The notes: generated from the letters alone by a model not told the origin. A stretch of DNA of 64,000 nucleotides from Ophiodon elongatus (GCA_016806645.1 JACSYO010002159.1:7469501-7533500), one strand, 5' to 3'; positions 49,108 to 60,390 are shown, counted from the first letter of the stretch. Numbers and translations: made by a program.

Positions 49108-49394
49108 CACGATTAGTCTATCTCTCCTCTCATCGCTGCCCAATACTGCTCTCTAGTGACTGATTCTTGAAGATGCTCTGTGATGTCATTTTTTAATGAG
49201 TTGGTCTAATCGCACTTTTAGGGTGTATCCCTCGAAAGCCAACTCCTCTGTTTGTCTGAAGACATGAGAGAGAAATTAGAAGAAAACTATTAATTTTATT
49301 ACCAATTTATCAAAATAATAAAACAATTCAGGAAAAGTTATAGTTTTTTCAAGTTGTAATTCCCTAGATGTGTAGTTGCGTAGATATGAAACAA
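49105..49394. other. noncoding, no gene seen
   Basis: AT-rich spacer before the next repeat. Confidence 0.4.
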
Positions 49395-49656
49395 ATTGCC
49401 AATGAACCGGTTAGTTGATAAAAAAAAATAATTGTTCAGCAAACATTTTGATAAACAAGTAATAATTTCATACTTTTTGGAGCAAAAATGCCACAGCTTC
49501 TCAATTGTGAGGAATTGCTTCTTTTCTTTGCCATAAAACACTGAATATGAGGATGACTTTGTTCCGTCACTTTGAAACTAGGTGATGAATCAATTAATCC
49601 AGAATAAAATCATCAGATTAATCAATTAAAAAAATAATCATTAGTTGCAGCCCCTT
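49395..49656 (+). mobile_element. percomorph repeat (AATCATTAGTTGCAGCCC family)
   Basis: TTAGTTGATAAAAAAAAATA, GAGCAAAAATGCCACAGCTT, then TCTCAATTGTGAGGAATTGC and an end of GATTAATCAATT...TAATCATTAGTTGCAGCCC follow a well-known percomorph dispersed repeat. Other copies: 51165-51440 (+) and 61535-61835 (-). Non-coding. Confidence 0.6.
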
Positions 49657-50096
49657 TACTGTGTGAGGCACATTTTAGCCCGATTTCTTAGTTTGACAAG
49701 CACCAAAGACAAACGCAGATAATCATTATTGGTCCAGATGTGTACTGTATTAAGTTAATCTTAAGCAAGCCATTTATTATTTTTTTACATGCATTTCATT
49801 AACAGGTATTCATGGAGACCATGTGGAACTGTGATTCCATGAAAAGATAAAAGCTACAGTAGACTGATAACATAGCACTCGGGCAGTAATTTGAATTAAA
49901 AAAAATGACACAGATGTCAGTTATTTCCTTTGTGGGGCAGCATGTGTCTGAATTAGGCTTCCAATATAAATCTGTGTAATGTTAAACTGGCAGTCACATG
50001 AGGGCCACACATTAGGGAAGGTAGGGGGGTGGGGGGGGGCAATATTTCAATGACTGACACATTTTCACGATGGTAGTAGCTATTGTTTGAGCGTCT

Positions 50097-50099
<3 letters not shown>
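49657..50099. other. noncoding, no gene seen
   Basis: AT-rich, with a GGGGGGTGGGGGGGGG run at about 50024-50039. Confidence 0.45.

Positions 50100-50149
<50 letters not shown>
50100..50149 (+). repeat. (TG)n microsatellite
   Basis: About 25 TG units. Confidence 0.97.
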
Positions 50150-50151
<2 letters not shown>

Positions 50152-50159
50152 TCGCTGGG

Positions 50160-50340
50160 ATCAGCAGTGGGCCTATTTGACTTGTATTTTCATATCAGAG
50201 TGGGTTTAACTGCCAATAGACCACATTAGAAAGTACTAACATCTTATTACGACGGCATTTAGCTCCAGTGGGAGTGGAGCGCCGCTCTCTGCCATACCCT
50301 GGAATCCCGAGTGAGAGCGTTTGATGTGCCGTTCGGAGTG
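50160..50340. promoter_or_regulatory. candidate conserved noncoding element
   Basis: Non-repetitive, balanced block with few homeodomain-type cores. The 178-codon frame beginning at 50311 is not coding-like. Confidence 0.22.
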
Positions 50341-50778
50341 GGCCTCTCAGAACCTGGAAAATGTGTCTGTTTCATCTCTCAATTACTGTCAGGGTTTGAA
50401 GTACTGATGTTCTACCAATATCTGTCACAATATGGCTCAAGTTTGTTGAAGTATCTGGAAAAAAAAAGGCACACCAACGAGTCCAAAAGAGAAAGAAAGA
50501 GAGACAAGCAGGCCCGGCAGCTGGTGCTGTTTCAAAGCCTGCCCAAGCCCTTAAAGATGAAATCCATTTTGTTTCAAGTTCCGCAACCAGCTTGCCTGAT
50601 GAGGGCTCTAGGGGTGAAGAGGAAGAGAGAGAGAAAGGGAGAGAAAGAGAGAGAAATCTGTTTGATTTGTCAGAAGTTCTTTAATTTAATCTACAGCTGT
50701 CAGGATGCTGACGATCCAGACCTCATCACTGCCTTTTATCTGCCTGATTTCACCCCAGGCACCAGACACTCTTCTCTA

Positions 50779-50793
50779 ACACACACACACACA

Positions 50794-50842
<49 letters not shown>
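50779..50842 (+). repeat. (CA)n microsatellite with GCGCGC
   Basis: About 32 dinucleotide units with a central GCGCGC. Confidence 0.97.
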
Positions 50843-50847
<5 letters not shown>

Positions 50848-51164
50848 GTGAATGTGAGAGGGGATAAGAGGATGAACACTTTTCATTTATTAAAGAACAC
50901 AAAGAAAAGCTAGAAAGTAGGAGTACAAAACAAATAGAGAAGGGCATGTCATCTAGTATCTGGGAGTCTGTGTTGGACTCAAGAGTGACGCCTCACATAT
51001 CTGGTTGACTTTGTAAATTGTAGACAGGAAAAAAAGAAACAAAAAGATAAAAAAAGAAAATGCAGAGGATGATTTCTCTGTGGTATGTACATGACAAAAT
51101 AAATGGCATCCATGAGGTGTCAATTGAAAGGATTCATTTATGTCTGATCTTATATTTATCATTG

Positions 51165-51440
51165 CATTAGAGGTGAATTTATCAATTGGTTAATTGATTA
51201 AATAAGCAATGAATCATTATGTCTAAAGCACAATTATTTCACTGCCATACTAGTCAAGATAACAGCTTATCAAACTTTATGATTTGCTGCTTTTGTTCTT
51301 CTTATGTGAAAGTAAATTGTTTTGGACTTTTGGCTGGTAGGACTAAACAGACCACTTGATGACAATACCTTCAACTTTAGGAAATTGCAATTGGAATTTC
51401 TCACTAACAATTATCAGTTAATTAACAAAATAAATGTCGG
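51165..51440 (+). mobile_element. percomorph repeat (TTAATTGATTAAAT / TTTGCTGCTTTTG family), second copy
   Basis: TATCAATTGGTTAATTGATT, ATGATTTGCTGCTTTTGTTC and TTGTTTTGGACTTTTGGCTG match the family at 49395-49656; end CAGTTAATTAACAAAATAA. Confidence 0.55.
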
Positions 51441-51826
51441 ATGTAAGACAATCCTTTAGTTTTGGTACCTTTACTAAAACAATATTTGTTTAAATGGTTT
51501 GCTCTGATGATTTCTGTCAACAAAATGAGGCAAAATTGCTCAAACGTTGAGTCTAAATTCTGAAAAAGAATGATATAAATCAGGAACTATCTGATCATAA
51601 GCTGAGAAGAGTTAAACTCTAACCAGGCATTCGATGATAACTTTTGGTGTTCAATTCTCAGTGATATGGACATGTTTTGGATATTACCAAAAAAGTATTT
51701 TTTTTACTTTTACCAAAAAAAAACCTCTGCAGTATAAATTCTGTGTTTCATTCATTCCTCTCCCTCTCGTTTTCTGCTATCTCAAAATATTTACAGCTTT
51801 TAACTTGCAAGAAGTGTGCTTCCTCA

Positions 51827-51828
<2 letters not shown>
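51441..51828. other. noncoding, no gene seen
   Basis: AT-rich; no supported feature. Confidence 0.45.
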
Positions 51829-51893
<65 letters not shown>

Positions 51894-51896
51894 GTG
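51829..51896 (+). repeat. (GT)n microsatellite
   Basis: About 34 units with one CG near the end. Confidence 0.97.
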
Positions 51897-53219
51897 AACT
51901 AATGTATCATAGTTGGGGATCAAATGTGATACTTAGAGTGGATTGATTGACAGGTCAAGGAACAATTCACGGTGTATATGTGAGCAGTTAAATGAAAGAA
52001 AGTTCATTTGGATTGATAAGAAAACCTTAAGTTTGTTGTTGAAGCAGCTCCAGGCTTTATTTCATGAACAGACTACAGCTTCTGTCCTCTCTTGCTTTGC
52101 CTTTGTAAAAGGGGTTTGCTCAAGTTCACATCTACTGACTTAACTGCCTGATGTGTTTAGAATAAAAAATATATATCTTCAACTCGGGAGTTTCCCCTTG
52201 ACCTCCACTTTTGGGGGCCCATATGTTCAAAACCCTAAAATGTCCATTTGTAATTTTCAAATGTTCTGTTTTCATTGTCCTCCATTTTTGCCTCTGCACC
52301 TACTTTTTTATTAACACTGCACTTCTCCCTCCATTTAGGTCTCTCTCTGTGGTTGTATATCTACCATCAGCTTGTCCTCTACTGGCAAAAAGCTCTCATT
52401 CCCCATGCTCCCTCAATCTTAGACAAGTCCAGTCACTCACTCCACACATCATATCCACATCTCTTAAAGATTCTCTCACACACGCAAGCTTCAGCTCTAC
52501 ACACACCATTCTTCTCCTTCCCTTTGGGGGACCCTATTGCAGATGAACACACACTCCTTTTGTGTTAGCTTGTCGAAGAGGAAATTAGAATTAGACACTT
52601 GGGCAAAGCCTGTCCTGCAGAAATGTGATCCTGCAGCTCTCCCGAATGGTTTCAGATGGTCTTTATTCTTTCCTCTGTCCTCAAGATAGTCCTGAATTGA
52701 GGGACCTGTGGACGCTGGAGAGTGCTATCTTGTTATTGAATCTGAGGACATGACAAGAAAAATAGGCTGCCAAAAGCTGCACTGTGTCCAGATGAGATCT
52801 GGTATTTCACCAACCCTCTTCACTCCCTTTTTTTCTGTCTTGGCTGCTCTATATTTTCTCTTTTCCATATTCTGCATTTCACGTTCACCTCTCAGTTAAC
52901 CTGTACTGTCAGCCATACAGGACTGGGATTGGGGTAGAACTCGCAGTGCATTTATAACTGTCTGGCTGCCGCATTATGAGATTAATTCATCATTTACAAG
53001 TAGACCAGCACTTATTTCTTGACTACTTTACTTGTCTTTTACATTTCTGCTCTTTAGCCTTTACCCCCCCTCTTATACATCCACCCCTCCCTATCTGGCT
53101 GCCTCTGTCTGCAGCTCCGAGGTGAGCCTAGATGTCTGTCAGACCGCACAAGATTTTGTCATGCATCCAAATAATATTTCTACATTCTGTGGCCACTTTA
53201 GTAGTTGCACATTCTATTA
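51897..53219. other. noncoding; regulatory-like patch near 52925-53030
   Basis: CT-rich patches leave open frames without coding signature. The patch at 52925-53030 (CATTATGAGATTAATTCATC) is balanced and motif-bearing. Confidence 0.4.
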
Positions 53220-53330
53220 GGCAGGACTGACTTGCCCGCAGCGCTGCAATGTTGCTCAAGTTCAATGCGCAAATCACTCATCGTGTTTTGCACCTGGAAA
53301 CAATAATCACATAAAGGTGCTGATTATCTG
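53220..53330. promoter_or_regulatory. candidate conserved noncoding element
   Basis: Short balanced block with CAATGCGCAAATCACTC, TTTTGCACCTGG (E-box-like) and CAATAATCACATAAAGG. Conservation untested. Confidence 0.25.
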
Positions 53331-53593
53331 TTGGACAGACAAGCCGCCTCCGAGGCCATCACACCCACACGCATTGCTGGTGTTGAAATAGAAAAGGAGG
53401 CCCGCCAGTCTACCTGAGTGTGAACAGCTAGCTTGGCCCCAGTAACTCACACGGCACTTCGGAAGTCCCATCCTCACGGTGATGCTTCTCACAACTTTCC
53501 AACTTTAAACAAACACCGCTGGATACACCAGTGGTTAGCCAGCCAGACGAGAAGTCTGGCTACCCTCCTGCACCACTCATGAGCGTCCATGCT

Positions 53594-53790
53594 ACATTAG
53601 GGTTTAGGTTAGGTTATGGTTATGCATCACGGAGACGACCGGTTCATGTCTCAAAATGTCAGAGTAATGCAATTAGTAAAAGTAATGTAACTGAATTTGA
53701 AAATGTAATCCCTGACGACGCTTCTTTAATCCTGTTACTGGGTAACATGTTCTTGAGTAACGCATCATCACCCAACATTGGATTCAACAC
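53594..53790 (+). mobile_element. AACC-rich fragment plus GTAACT/CCCAACATTGG-type repeat
   Basis: 53596-53625 (TTAGGGTTTAGGTTAGGTTA) is the reverse of the AACC-rich family. It is followed by AAAAGTAATGTAACTGAATT, TACTGGGTAACATG and TCACCCAACATTGG, wording typical of a GTAAC-rich percomorph repeat ending CCCAACACTGG. Confidence 0.4.
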
Positions 53791-54615
53791 GGGGTAAAAA
53801 AACATTTCCCAGAGAACTTGGTACATGCTTACAAGGTGGTTCCATATCATTCCTAGAAATTCTTGTGGTATTTATGAATGACCATTTTGGAATCACAACA
53901 TCTTTTCTACACATGGTATTTAAATGATATAACTTAATGATGATGATATAACTTTGCTGGACAACATGAGGATCGCTGGATAACTTGTTTCGGATATTCT
54001 GGACCATCGAAATACTTTTATGATCTGGCCATTTTTTTTTTGTCCTTGCGTTAAAGCTGCAGTAGGCTCTACAAACCCAAACTCCCCTGGCCAAGATAGA
54101 CAGCATCATAAATTAAATAAAGTAGATGTAAAGAATACTTGTTATTATTATATTCCATTTCTGCCAATAGATCCCCCTAAATGCTACACACTGATTTTTA
54201 AGTAACTTTTAACCTTCAGTCAAACAGTAACAGACCCACTAAAAACTGTCTGCTTGTTTTGTCTACTGAATTAGATTTATTAAACTCATATTACAGAAGT
54301 GGCCAGTGAGCGTGTGTGCATGTATTTCACTCATTTGGATGCAGAATATATTTCTATCTATTCCAGATGGCTTCAGTGGTATGATAGGATAAAGTTATGT
54401 GTTCCAAAAGTCTTCATTGTGAACTCAATGGAAGATGTAATAGTTTCTTTAAGTTACACATATTGTATGTGATGTGTAACTGTATCATACATGGTTCATC
54501 AATAGTTTGTTTCGCTCAGATACACAGGCTCAGCGAAGGCAGTGCCTTATGTGTTACTGCCACCCAGAGGTCAGATTTGGTATAACAAATATATTCGTTG
54601 CACCCACCTGAAAAC
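53791..54615. other. noncoding, no gene seen
   Basis: AT-rich; no supported feature. Confidence 0.45.
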
Positions 54616-55021
54616 TAACAGTCCTGCAATAAATCCTACCTCCATTCATCGCTTAATGTTCACTTTTTATTGAATAAATTATACCTTCATGAAGGTTGTA
54701 TTGTATTCTTTAGTGAGGAGTTGATTTAACTTCAGGGTCATTTTGAAGTCTACAGTTTGTGGTGCTGTTAAATTGTGTTTTGTTATGGTGTCTTAAATAT
54801 GTTTTCATCCCCATTTATATAAAAAAGGATAGACAAAATAACGGAAACACCTCTCAGTAAACAGTAACACAATACAAATCAACAGCACCACAAACTGCAG
54901 CCTCCAGAACAACCCTTAAGTTCAATCAACACTTCACTAAAGCATACATTATAACCTTCATTACATAATTATAATCTTCATTATAACCTTTATGAAGGCA
55001 GGATTTGTTGCAGGAGTGTTT
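54616..55021. mobile_element. imperfect palindromic repeat, ~400 bp
   Basis: TCCTGCAATAAATCCT at 54622 pairs with AGGATTTGTTGCAGGA ending at 55015 (imperfect). The core CAGTTTGTGGTGCTGTT at 54753-54769 is perfectly inverted at 54881-54897. Centres agree (54819-54825). The CTTCATGAAGGT / CTTTATGAAGG segments also pair. The wording matches a known percomorph fold-back repeat; MITE-like, no coding frame. Confidence 0.6.
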
Positions 55022-56859
55022 TGTATTAGACTACATTATAGTAGCTTTAGCTAATAAAGTGGCAACAGAGAGTATATTTCCCATGGATTTGATCTAACAT
55101 GTAGACCTTCAAATACATCCTTATCCGCGCTCAACAACATTATGTATCTTCCTGAAAGTTAGATAAATATGTTGCCCCATGGTTCCGTGTAAAGGGACGT
55201 CACTATCAACATGTATTGTCAAGGGCTCAGTCTATGAAGAACATCCCTTTTAAGATTTTCACAAGAAAAAGCCTCCATCATGACACTGTTGGGATTTGTG
55301 AGGGTGGGAGCTCCATAAGTAGGGAGAACAAGTGTGTTGTATTGGGCACATGTGCCCAAGGGCCCATCCTGTGGTGGTCCAGAAAACAACTAAGGCCACA
55401 CTAGGGCCCGCTGTTCTCTTAAAAGGGCCGGTTGGATCAACTTTGAAACCGAGTGGTCATTTTAGCAGTGGACTGGTTCAGAAGCCAAGTCAGGCAGACC
55501 CTCGAAAGAAACAAGGTATAAAGTTGTTATAATGTTATTTCACCATTGTGGAGAACAAACCACAGAGAATGCAATGAGTAAACTGTAGGGTGACAATCAC
55601 ATTACAAGTTAGAGATGCACATATCATGGATTGCATGACTTACACACATTATTTATTCTGATCTTAGCATACAGAAATATATATCTCATGACAAAAGCTT
55701 CAACCCGGATAACGTTACAGGTTTAGAATAGTTGCAAGTGCATGTATTCACACATGACTTACTCAGTATCTATATGCTTGGCATTACACCTATTTAAGCT
55801 GATGACTCGCATCATATAGCACAGCTATACCACAACAACAAATAATTAAAACATATTTCAAGCGACTAGCAGACCTTCTGTGCAGACTCATTCACAACTC
55901 AAATCACACACAGTCAACGGCGACTCAACTACAATCAAACACTAAAATGGAGAAAGTTAGTCAAACTATATGGTTAACGTCCATCACATCAACAAGCACA
56001 CAGCAGGAGTCTAAGATCACAAGAAGAGACGTTTAACCAGCTCGCAGAGCGACACAGAGAGAGACTGACAACATGGGTCGACTCACCTTTTGCCGCTATA
56101 GGTTCAGTCTACTTAAACATGGAGGTGTCGTATGCATGGCATGTTATTCCAGCTCTGATACCAGAGTATTACTGTCCTTACAGTTCACTTAAGAGGTTTT
56201 TTTTTGTCCTCAGAAAACTGTCTATTCACAGTTTCTTCGTGTTGTGAAAGTTACCGCACCTGAATAACACTCAACGTTCACCTGACTTCCAGTAGACTTG
56301 TCTCGACTGTAATGGTGCAATACCACCTGTGGCCACACCGCCAGCCCTTAGGTCCCAAGGAGGGCGCTGTTTCACTAATTTGAAGAAATTACTGAAAACG
56401 GTGCTGTGTATTTCAAAATGCCTTAACCACTTTCTAACGCCATGTGTCGCTGTTGGCATGTGTATCTCCTGCATTGGCTCACCTACTGTGCTGCTCCCTT
56501 ACATACAGGCTATGGATGCTCCATCCTGCCTTGATCGTGACTGGACTGCTGATAAGTAGTTGACATTTCAGAGCTTCCCTTGAGATGCATGATGTATACA
56601 GTATAGGCTCAAATACCGCAGTTTCCACTGTTAGGTCACTGTTGAATTCCTACAGTCTAAACTAACATATCTTAATTAAGCTGAATGGAAATTAAAATGC
56701 AGTTGCAGCAGCATTAAAATGATGTTTATTTTTTCATGTGAAGTTCTCCTCAGGCGAGATAAAATAACTACAGTGCAATTGATGCTTTTAGCCTTCAAAA
56801 TAAATGCACTGTGGGAGTGGTGTATTCATCTCGTTCGGGTTTTTCCAAAGATGTCTTAT
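55022..56859. other. upstream flank of the promoter, noncoding
   Basis: AT-rich sequence with no recognised repeat or exon. The 131-codon frame at 56719-57114 runs into the promoter and ends before the main ATG in another frame; not considered real. Confidence 0.45.
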
Positions 56860-57118
56860 TTCGAAAGTCGTGACCGGAAGTTGCGTTTTTCGATTCGCTG
56901 TAGTTTGACATCAATTCCAGCGCGCAGGCATCCTCTGCACTGCGCGCGCTGCGTAGTGTGGACCGACGGAGTGTGTGAAGCGTGTGTGCGCGCGTGTGTG
57001 TGTGTGTGTAAACACAGCTCGGTCGGCTCGGCTCACGTTGGGAGCGAGGGCCAGCTAGGTCTGACTGCAGCGCACATTATCCGGCTGAACTGCGCCCGGT
57101 GGCCGCTCAGATGAGGAG
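56860..57118 (+). promoter_or_regulatory. CpG-rich TATA-less promoter and 5' UTR candidate
   Basis: CpG density rises sharply here compared with flanking DNA and stays high through the candidate exon. A strong ETS/GABP-type site, ACCGGAAGT, lies at 56873-56881. GCGCGC-rich stretches at about 56939-56953 resemble NRF1-type sites. A short alternating TG/CG tract occupies about 56980-57010. No TATA box is seen at a suitable distance. This arrangement is typical of broadly expressed vertebrate promoters; the transcription start is inferred to lie between about 56890 and 57050 but cannot be fixed from sequence. Confidence 0.5.
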
Positions 57119-57161
57119 ATGGCAGCCGAATCGACCCGGAGATTCACCAAAAACCTGCTGA
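57111..57161 (+). CDS. overlapping upstream ORF (16 codons plus stop)
   Basis: An ATG 8 nt before the main start opens a different frame of 16 codons (MRRWQPNRPGDSPKTC) ending in TGA at 57159-57161, inside the main coding sequence. Its context is weak (C at -3, A at +4), so most ribosomes would be expected to scan past it. If the transcript includes it, it could reduce translation of the main frame. Its own peptide is unlikely to matter. Confidence 0.3.
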   Translation: MRRWQPNRPGDSPKTC

Positions 57162-57226
57162 AACCGGGCACCGCGGCGGAGATACGGCAGACGGCGTGCA
57201 ACGCAGTCAGACACTCCGCAGTGACG
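57119..57226 (+). CDS. candidate first coding exon of an unrecognised gene
   Basis: The exon has 36 codons, begins MAAESTRRFTKNLLKPG and ends in AVRHSAVT. It ends exactly in phase 0 before a consensus donor, GTGAGT, at 57227-57232. The ATG at 57119 has G at -3 and G at +4, a good Kozak context, and is the first in-frame ATG after the in-frame TGA at 57086-57088. Third positions are strongly G/C, unlike the surrounding DNA. The peptide is basic (Arg/Lys rich) with a likely helical stretch at residues 19-33; there is no signal peptide or membrane segment. A short upstream ATG at 57111 overlaps the start in another frame. The product is not recognised and no function is proposed. The next exon must lie beyond 64000 or be unrecognised in the intron. 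It could instead be a chance open frame in a GC-rich promoter, but start context, upstream stop and donor together argue for a real exon. Confidence 0.62.
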
Positions 57227-58022
57227 GTGAGTAGACCCGTACGAATTGTAAAAACATGGTGGTAGTGGGGAGCAAAAAAAAAAAAAAAACGCATCACCAC
57301 CTGTGGGCCCCGATGCTTTTTACTACTGTGCGCGTCGGGCGCCGCGACCACCGCAGCCTTGCATCTGGGAAGTGAATCAGATTTGGGTCTCATCTGTGCA
57401 CCGCTGCCCCCTAAAATCTGGCAAATCTGACATTGACATTCATGCTGCATCTTTCTGTGCAGTGGGTGAGCACCAGCGGCACAGCGCAGCACCGCTGTTC
57501 AGCCTCTTGTCTATCGATCCTGCAGGGGAAACAATTCAATACGTTCAAACGGGGTAACGCTCAGTAGGTGCAGAAATCGCTCACATTTTTCTTTCGACTA
57601 TTTGTAAAGAACCCGCATCCTGGGCTGGTAATGTGGCTGCGAGGTCGGGGAGCCTAGCGTATCCCCCCGTGGGTTGGAGTTTATTTCGGCGTGTCTGGCT
57701 TCAGTGAATGAAATGCAGTAAATAGCGGCTCCGTAGTAGGATAGTGGGATGCGGCATGACACAGGCAGCGGTTTGCATCTGCCCAGCGGTGCACAGAAAC
57801 ACGGAGGGAGGAACGGAGAGGGAGACGGAATCCGACTACCGGAATTGATTTATCACTATTTCTACCATCAGGCCATTTTTCATGTCTTTGTGAAATGTGT
57901 GGTGGGTGTGTCGCGCCGTATCATGAGAGGCTCTGACTGACATTAAAATAATGGGAGGAGGGGTAGTCCAGGGAAAAAAAACATCCACGAGCACGCACGC
58001 ATGCATACGCACCCACACCCAC

Positions 58023-58043
58023 TCACACGCACACGCACACACA

Positions 58044-58109
<66 letters not shown>
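58023..58109 (+). repeat. (CA)n microsatellite with CG steps
   Basis: CACGCACACGCAC-type start, then about 30 CA units. In the putative first intron. Confidence 0.97.
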
Positions 58110-58110
<1 letters not shown>

Positions 58111-58183
58111 GGAGAAGGATTTGTGTTTTGATGATGTCCTTTTGATTCATCTGGCAGAGGACAAATCCTCTACCTTACGTTTT

Positions 58184-58211
58184 GCGCGCGCGCTGTGTGT
58201 GTGTGCGTGTG

Positions 58212-58260
<49 letters not shown>
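58184..58260 (+). repeat. (CG)n-(TG)n microsatellite
   Basis: GCGCGCGCGC followed by TG/CG units, then about 22 perfect GT units. It lies 75 bp after the CA tract and is its complement in sense. Confidence 0.97.
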
Positions 58261-58262
<2 letters not shown>

Positions 58263-59050
58263 ATGCTGTAGAGATTAGCATAGAGAAAGGTCACTCCACT
58301 CCAGACGCTTTGCTGCTACTCTGCATCCTCTTCACGCTGGTGTTAGTGTGTCAGTGGGACACATGCGTAACGGAGCACAGTGGGAATTGATTGGAATAAA
58401 GAGAGACAATCTAATATGACTGGGGTGCGTGGCAGACTACAGGAATAAAATGGAAAATAATTGAAATGAATGAAACCTTGCTTTTTCAAGGAAATGTAGA
58501 CATTTTCCATGAGCAGCCAGATGTTGCACCGGGTCCGCTGAAGAGAACAGAATACAGCATGAGCCTTATGCATTTGTCATGTCGCCAAATGGAGTACAAC
58601 AGAGCAGTGTTCATTGATTCCTTTATTGGCTGTAGAAATTGACTGGTGAGTCACCTTGTGTTGGTATCATTTAGATGTGCGGGTTGCACTGCAGAAATAC
58701 CACACTGGGCTTCACTGCCTTGAAGCGAGCGGTTGAAAGTAAGTGAGAGATATACAGGAAACAGATGGAGAAAAATAGTCGCTGAGTGTGAACATGTACA
58801 GTATCTCAGCCTGAAACGAGAGGCACTTGAGTTGTTAGGTGTCTCTCCATTATCACCATAAAGCATAAGCAGTTACGCCAATTCAGACATTAACTAGTAA
58901 AAGTCTGCCAACCCGTTTGTGTTCTTCATGAAAGCCCCCATTAATTTGTGGTTTACAGTCCACATGTAATTGTATTGGACTATATCATATGCATTCTGAC
59001 ATATTACCGTAGAAAAAGCATCAAATTAACGATCGGCTCAATTTCATGTA
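58261..59050. other. putative intron 1, no exon seen
   Basis: Unique-looking sequence; no recognised repeat and no acceptor-ORF-donor combination. Confidence 0.4.
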
Positions 59051-59150
59051 TCTGCTTGGGGTTCAGGGTCCTGGTATTGTGCATGTTATTAGTTATACCT
59101 GTGCTTTTCCTGCGACGACGAGTCAAAGTGCTCGCTGTGAAAAGGGTGTA
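59051..59150 (+). mobile_element. deleted copy of the 42397-42558 repeat family
   Basis: TCAGGGTCCTG, TGTTATTAGTTATACC, TGTGCTTTTCCTGCGACGAC and GAGTCAAAGTGCTCGCTGTG align with 42455-42590 but lack about 55 bp of interior and the left inverted end. Confidence 0.5.
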
Positions 59151-59299
59151 TTTAAATGTGGGACATGTGGATGTTGGGTTGTGTTTGCATCAGAAAAAGT
59201 CTGATGTTCCAGATGCATTGCTACAGATACCAGTTCTATTACGCGTGAGTTAAAGGTTTTGCTTCAAAAGTGCCTTCATAACTTATGATCATAAATGTT

Positions 59300-59650
59300 C
59301 TTGGCTCAGTATGCTCAGAGTTTATTCGAGAATATAAAATAGTTGGTGGATTAAATAGAGGCTGAATTGGGGGCGGACAATATTAAAACTGTCTGTCCCA
59401 GTATATGTAATGGTACACTATATAAATATTTATATTTTGATGTTATACATTTTCTGGATAATCCGTTGAGAATTTGTTAGTGGATAAAATAATAGCTAAT
59501 GCAGTGGATTAAATACCTGACAAGTCAGGGTACTTTATCACATTGGTGCAAAATACAGAATACCGGCTGGAATATAAACTTGTTAACCAAAGGTTAACAA
59601 GTTTATATTCTCCCATGCGTGTATATCGTCATATCACCCAACCCCGCAGT
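59300..59650. mobile_element. probable repeat remnant around a perfect hairpin
   Basis: AT-rich sequence ending TATATCGTCATATCACCCAA, wording seen in dispersed fish repeats. It contains the perfect 41-nt hairpin at 59570-59610. Boundaries are uncertain. Confidence 0.3.
59570..59610. repeat. perfect inverted repeat, 19-bp arms, 3-nt loop
   Basis: Arms GAATATAAACTTGTTAACC (59570-59588) and its exact reverse complement (59592-59610) flank AAA. GTTAAC occurs in both arms. Confidence 0.95.
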
Positions 59651-60334
59651 AAAAATAATTTACCCTAACACCCAATCAATTCCTTGAAAAAGTGTGTTCC
59701 GTTTTTTTTGTAAAAGTGAACTGAAATGGAAACGATGACAAAGACTGACTGGTTAGTTTCAATTCCTTCCTCTATCTTGAAAAAGCAGTGTCTCAGAAGA
59801 TGTCAAAAGACATACATAATTACTCCAAGCCATTTTATGTGCAGCTATAGGAGCCGGACAGAAGAGGAAACGTGTGTGTGAATGTGTAGCTGTGCACGGG
59901 TCTAGGTTAAGTGGGTGTGTAAATGTCCAAAGGCGTTTTGTGCATGTGCATGGACGTTTTCTTTTTTTGTGAGTGTGTTAATGCACGGCCTTTGTTGGTG
60001 AAAGAAACCAGGTCAGCAGAATCAGGCCCTATGGCATAATATTCAATGAAGCGCCAGCCTCTTTATCTATCTCTCTCTCTCTCTCTCATTGACCCCCTCT
60101 CTTTTTTCATAGTTGCCAATTTTTTCCTCATTCACTTAACCTTCCCCCCCCCACCCCCACCCTAACCCCCCACACGCACACACTCCCCCACCCCCGACTT
60201 TACTCCCCATCTCTGCATGCCTTCACTGCTTCAGATTCTTCCATATTTGAGTTGCTCCTGACACTGTTTTCCTTTGTGCGTCTTACCGTTCCACTGCTCT
60301 GCGTGGGTCCTCGGTCAGGTTAGATCACTTTCTG

Positions 60335-60336
<2 letters not shown>
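59651..60336. other. putative intron 1, no exon seen
   Basis: C-rich patch at about 60145-60195 (CCCCCCC and CACCCC runs) and a short TC tract at 60068-60087. Confidence 0.45.

Positions 60337-60390
<54 letters not shown>
60337..60390 (+). repeat. (TG)n microsatellite
   Basis: About 27 TG units. Confidence 0.97.

Noticed and set aside
48768..49163. Several 70-110 codon frames on both strands
   Set aside because: All are translations of CA/TG and TC/GA simple repeats (Cys-Val, Thr-His, Arg-Glu).
50311..50847. 178-codon open frame
   Set aside because: It crosses GA-rich sequence (Lys/Arg/Glu runs) and ends in a CA microsatellite (Thr-His run); no coding signature.
53596..53625. Telomere-like TTAGGGTTTAGG wording
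   Set aside because: Only one exact TTAGGG. It fits the inverted AACC-rich dispersed repeat better than an interstitial telomere.
56719..57114. 131-codon + strand frame overlapping the promoter
   Set aside because: It spans AT-rich DNA, the ETS site and the TG/CG tract, is out of frame with the better-supported ATG at 57119, and looks like 5' flank.
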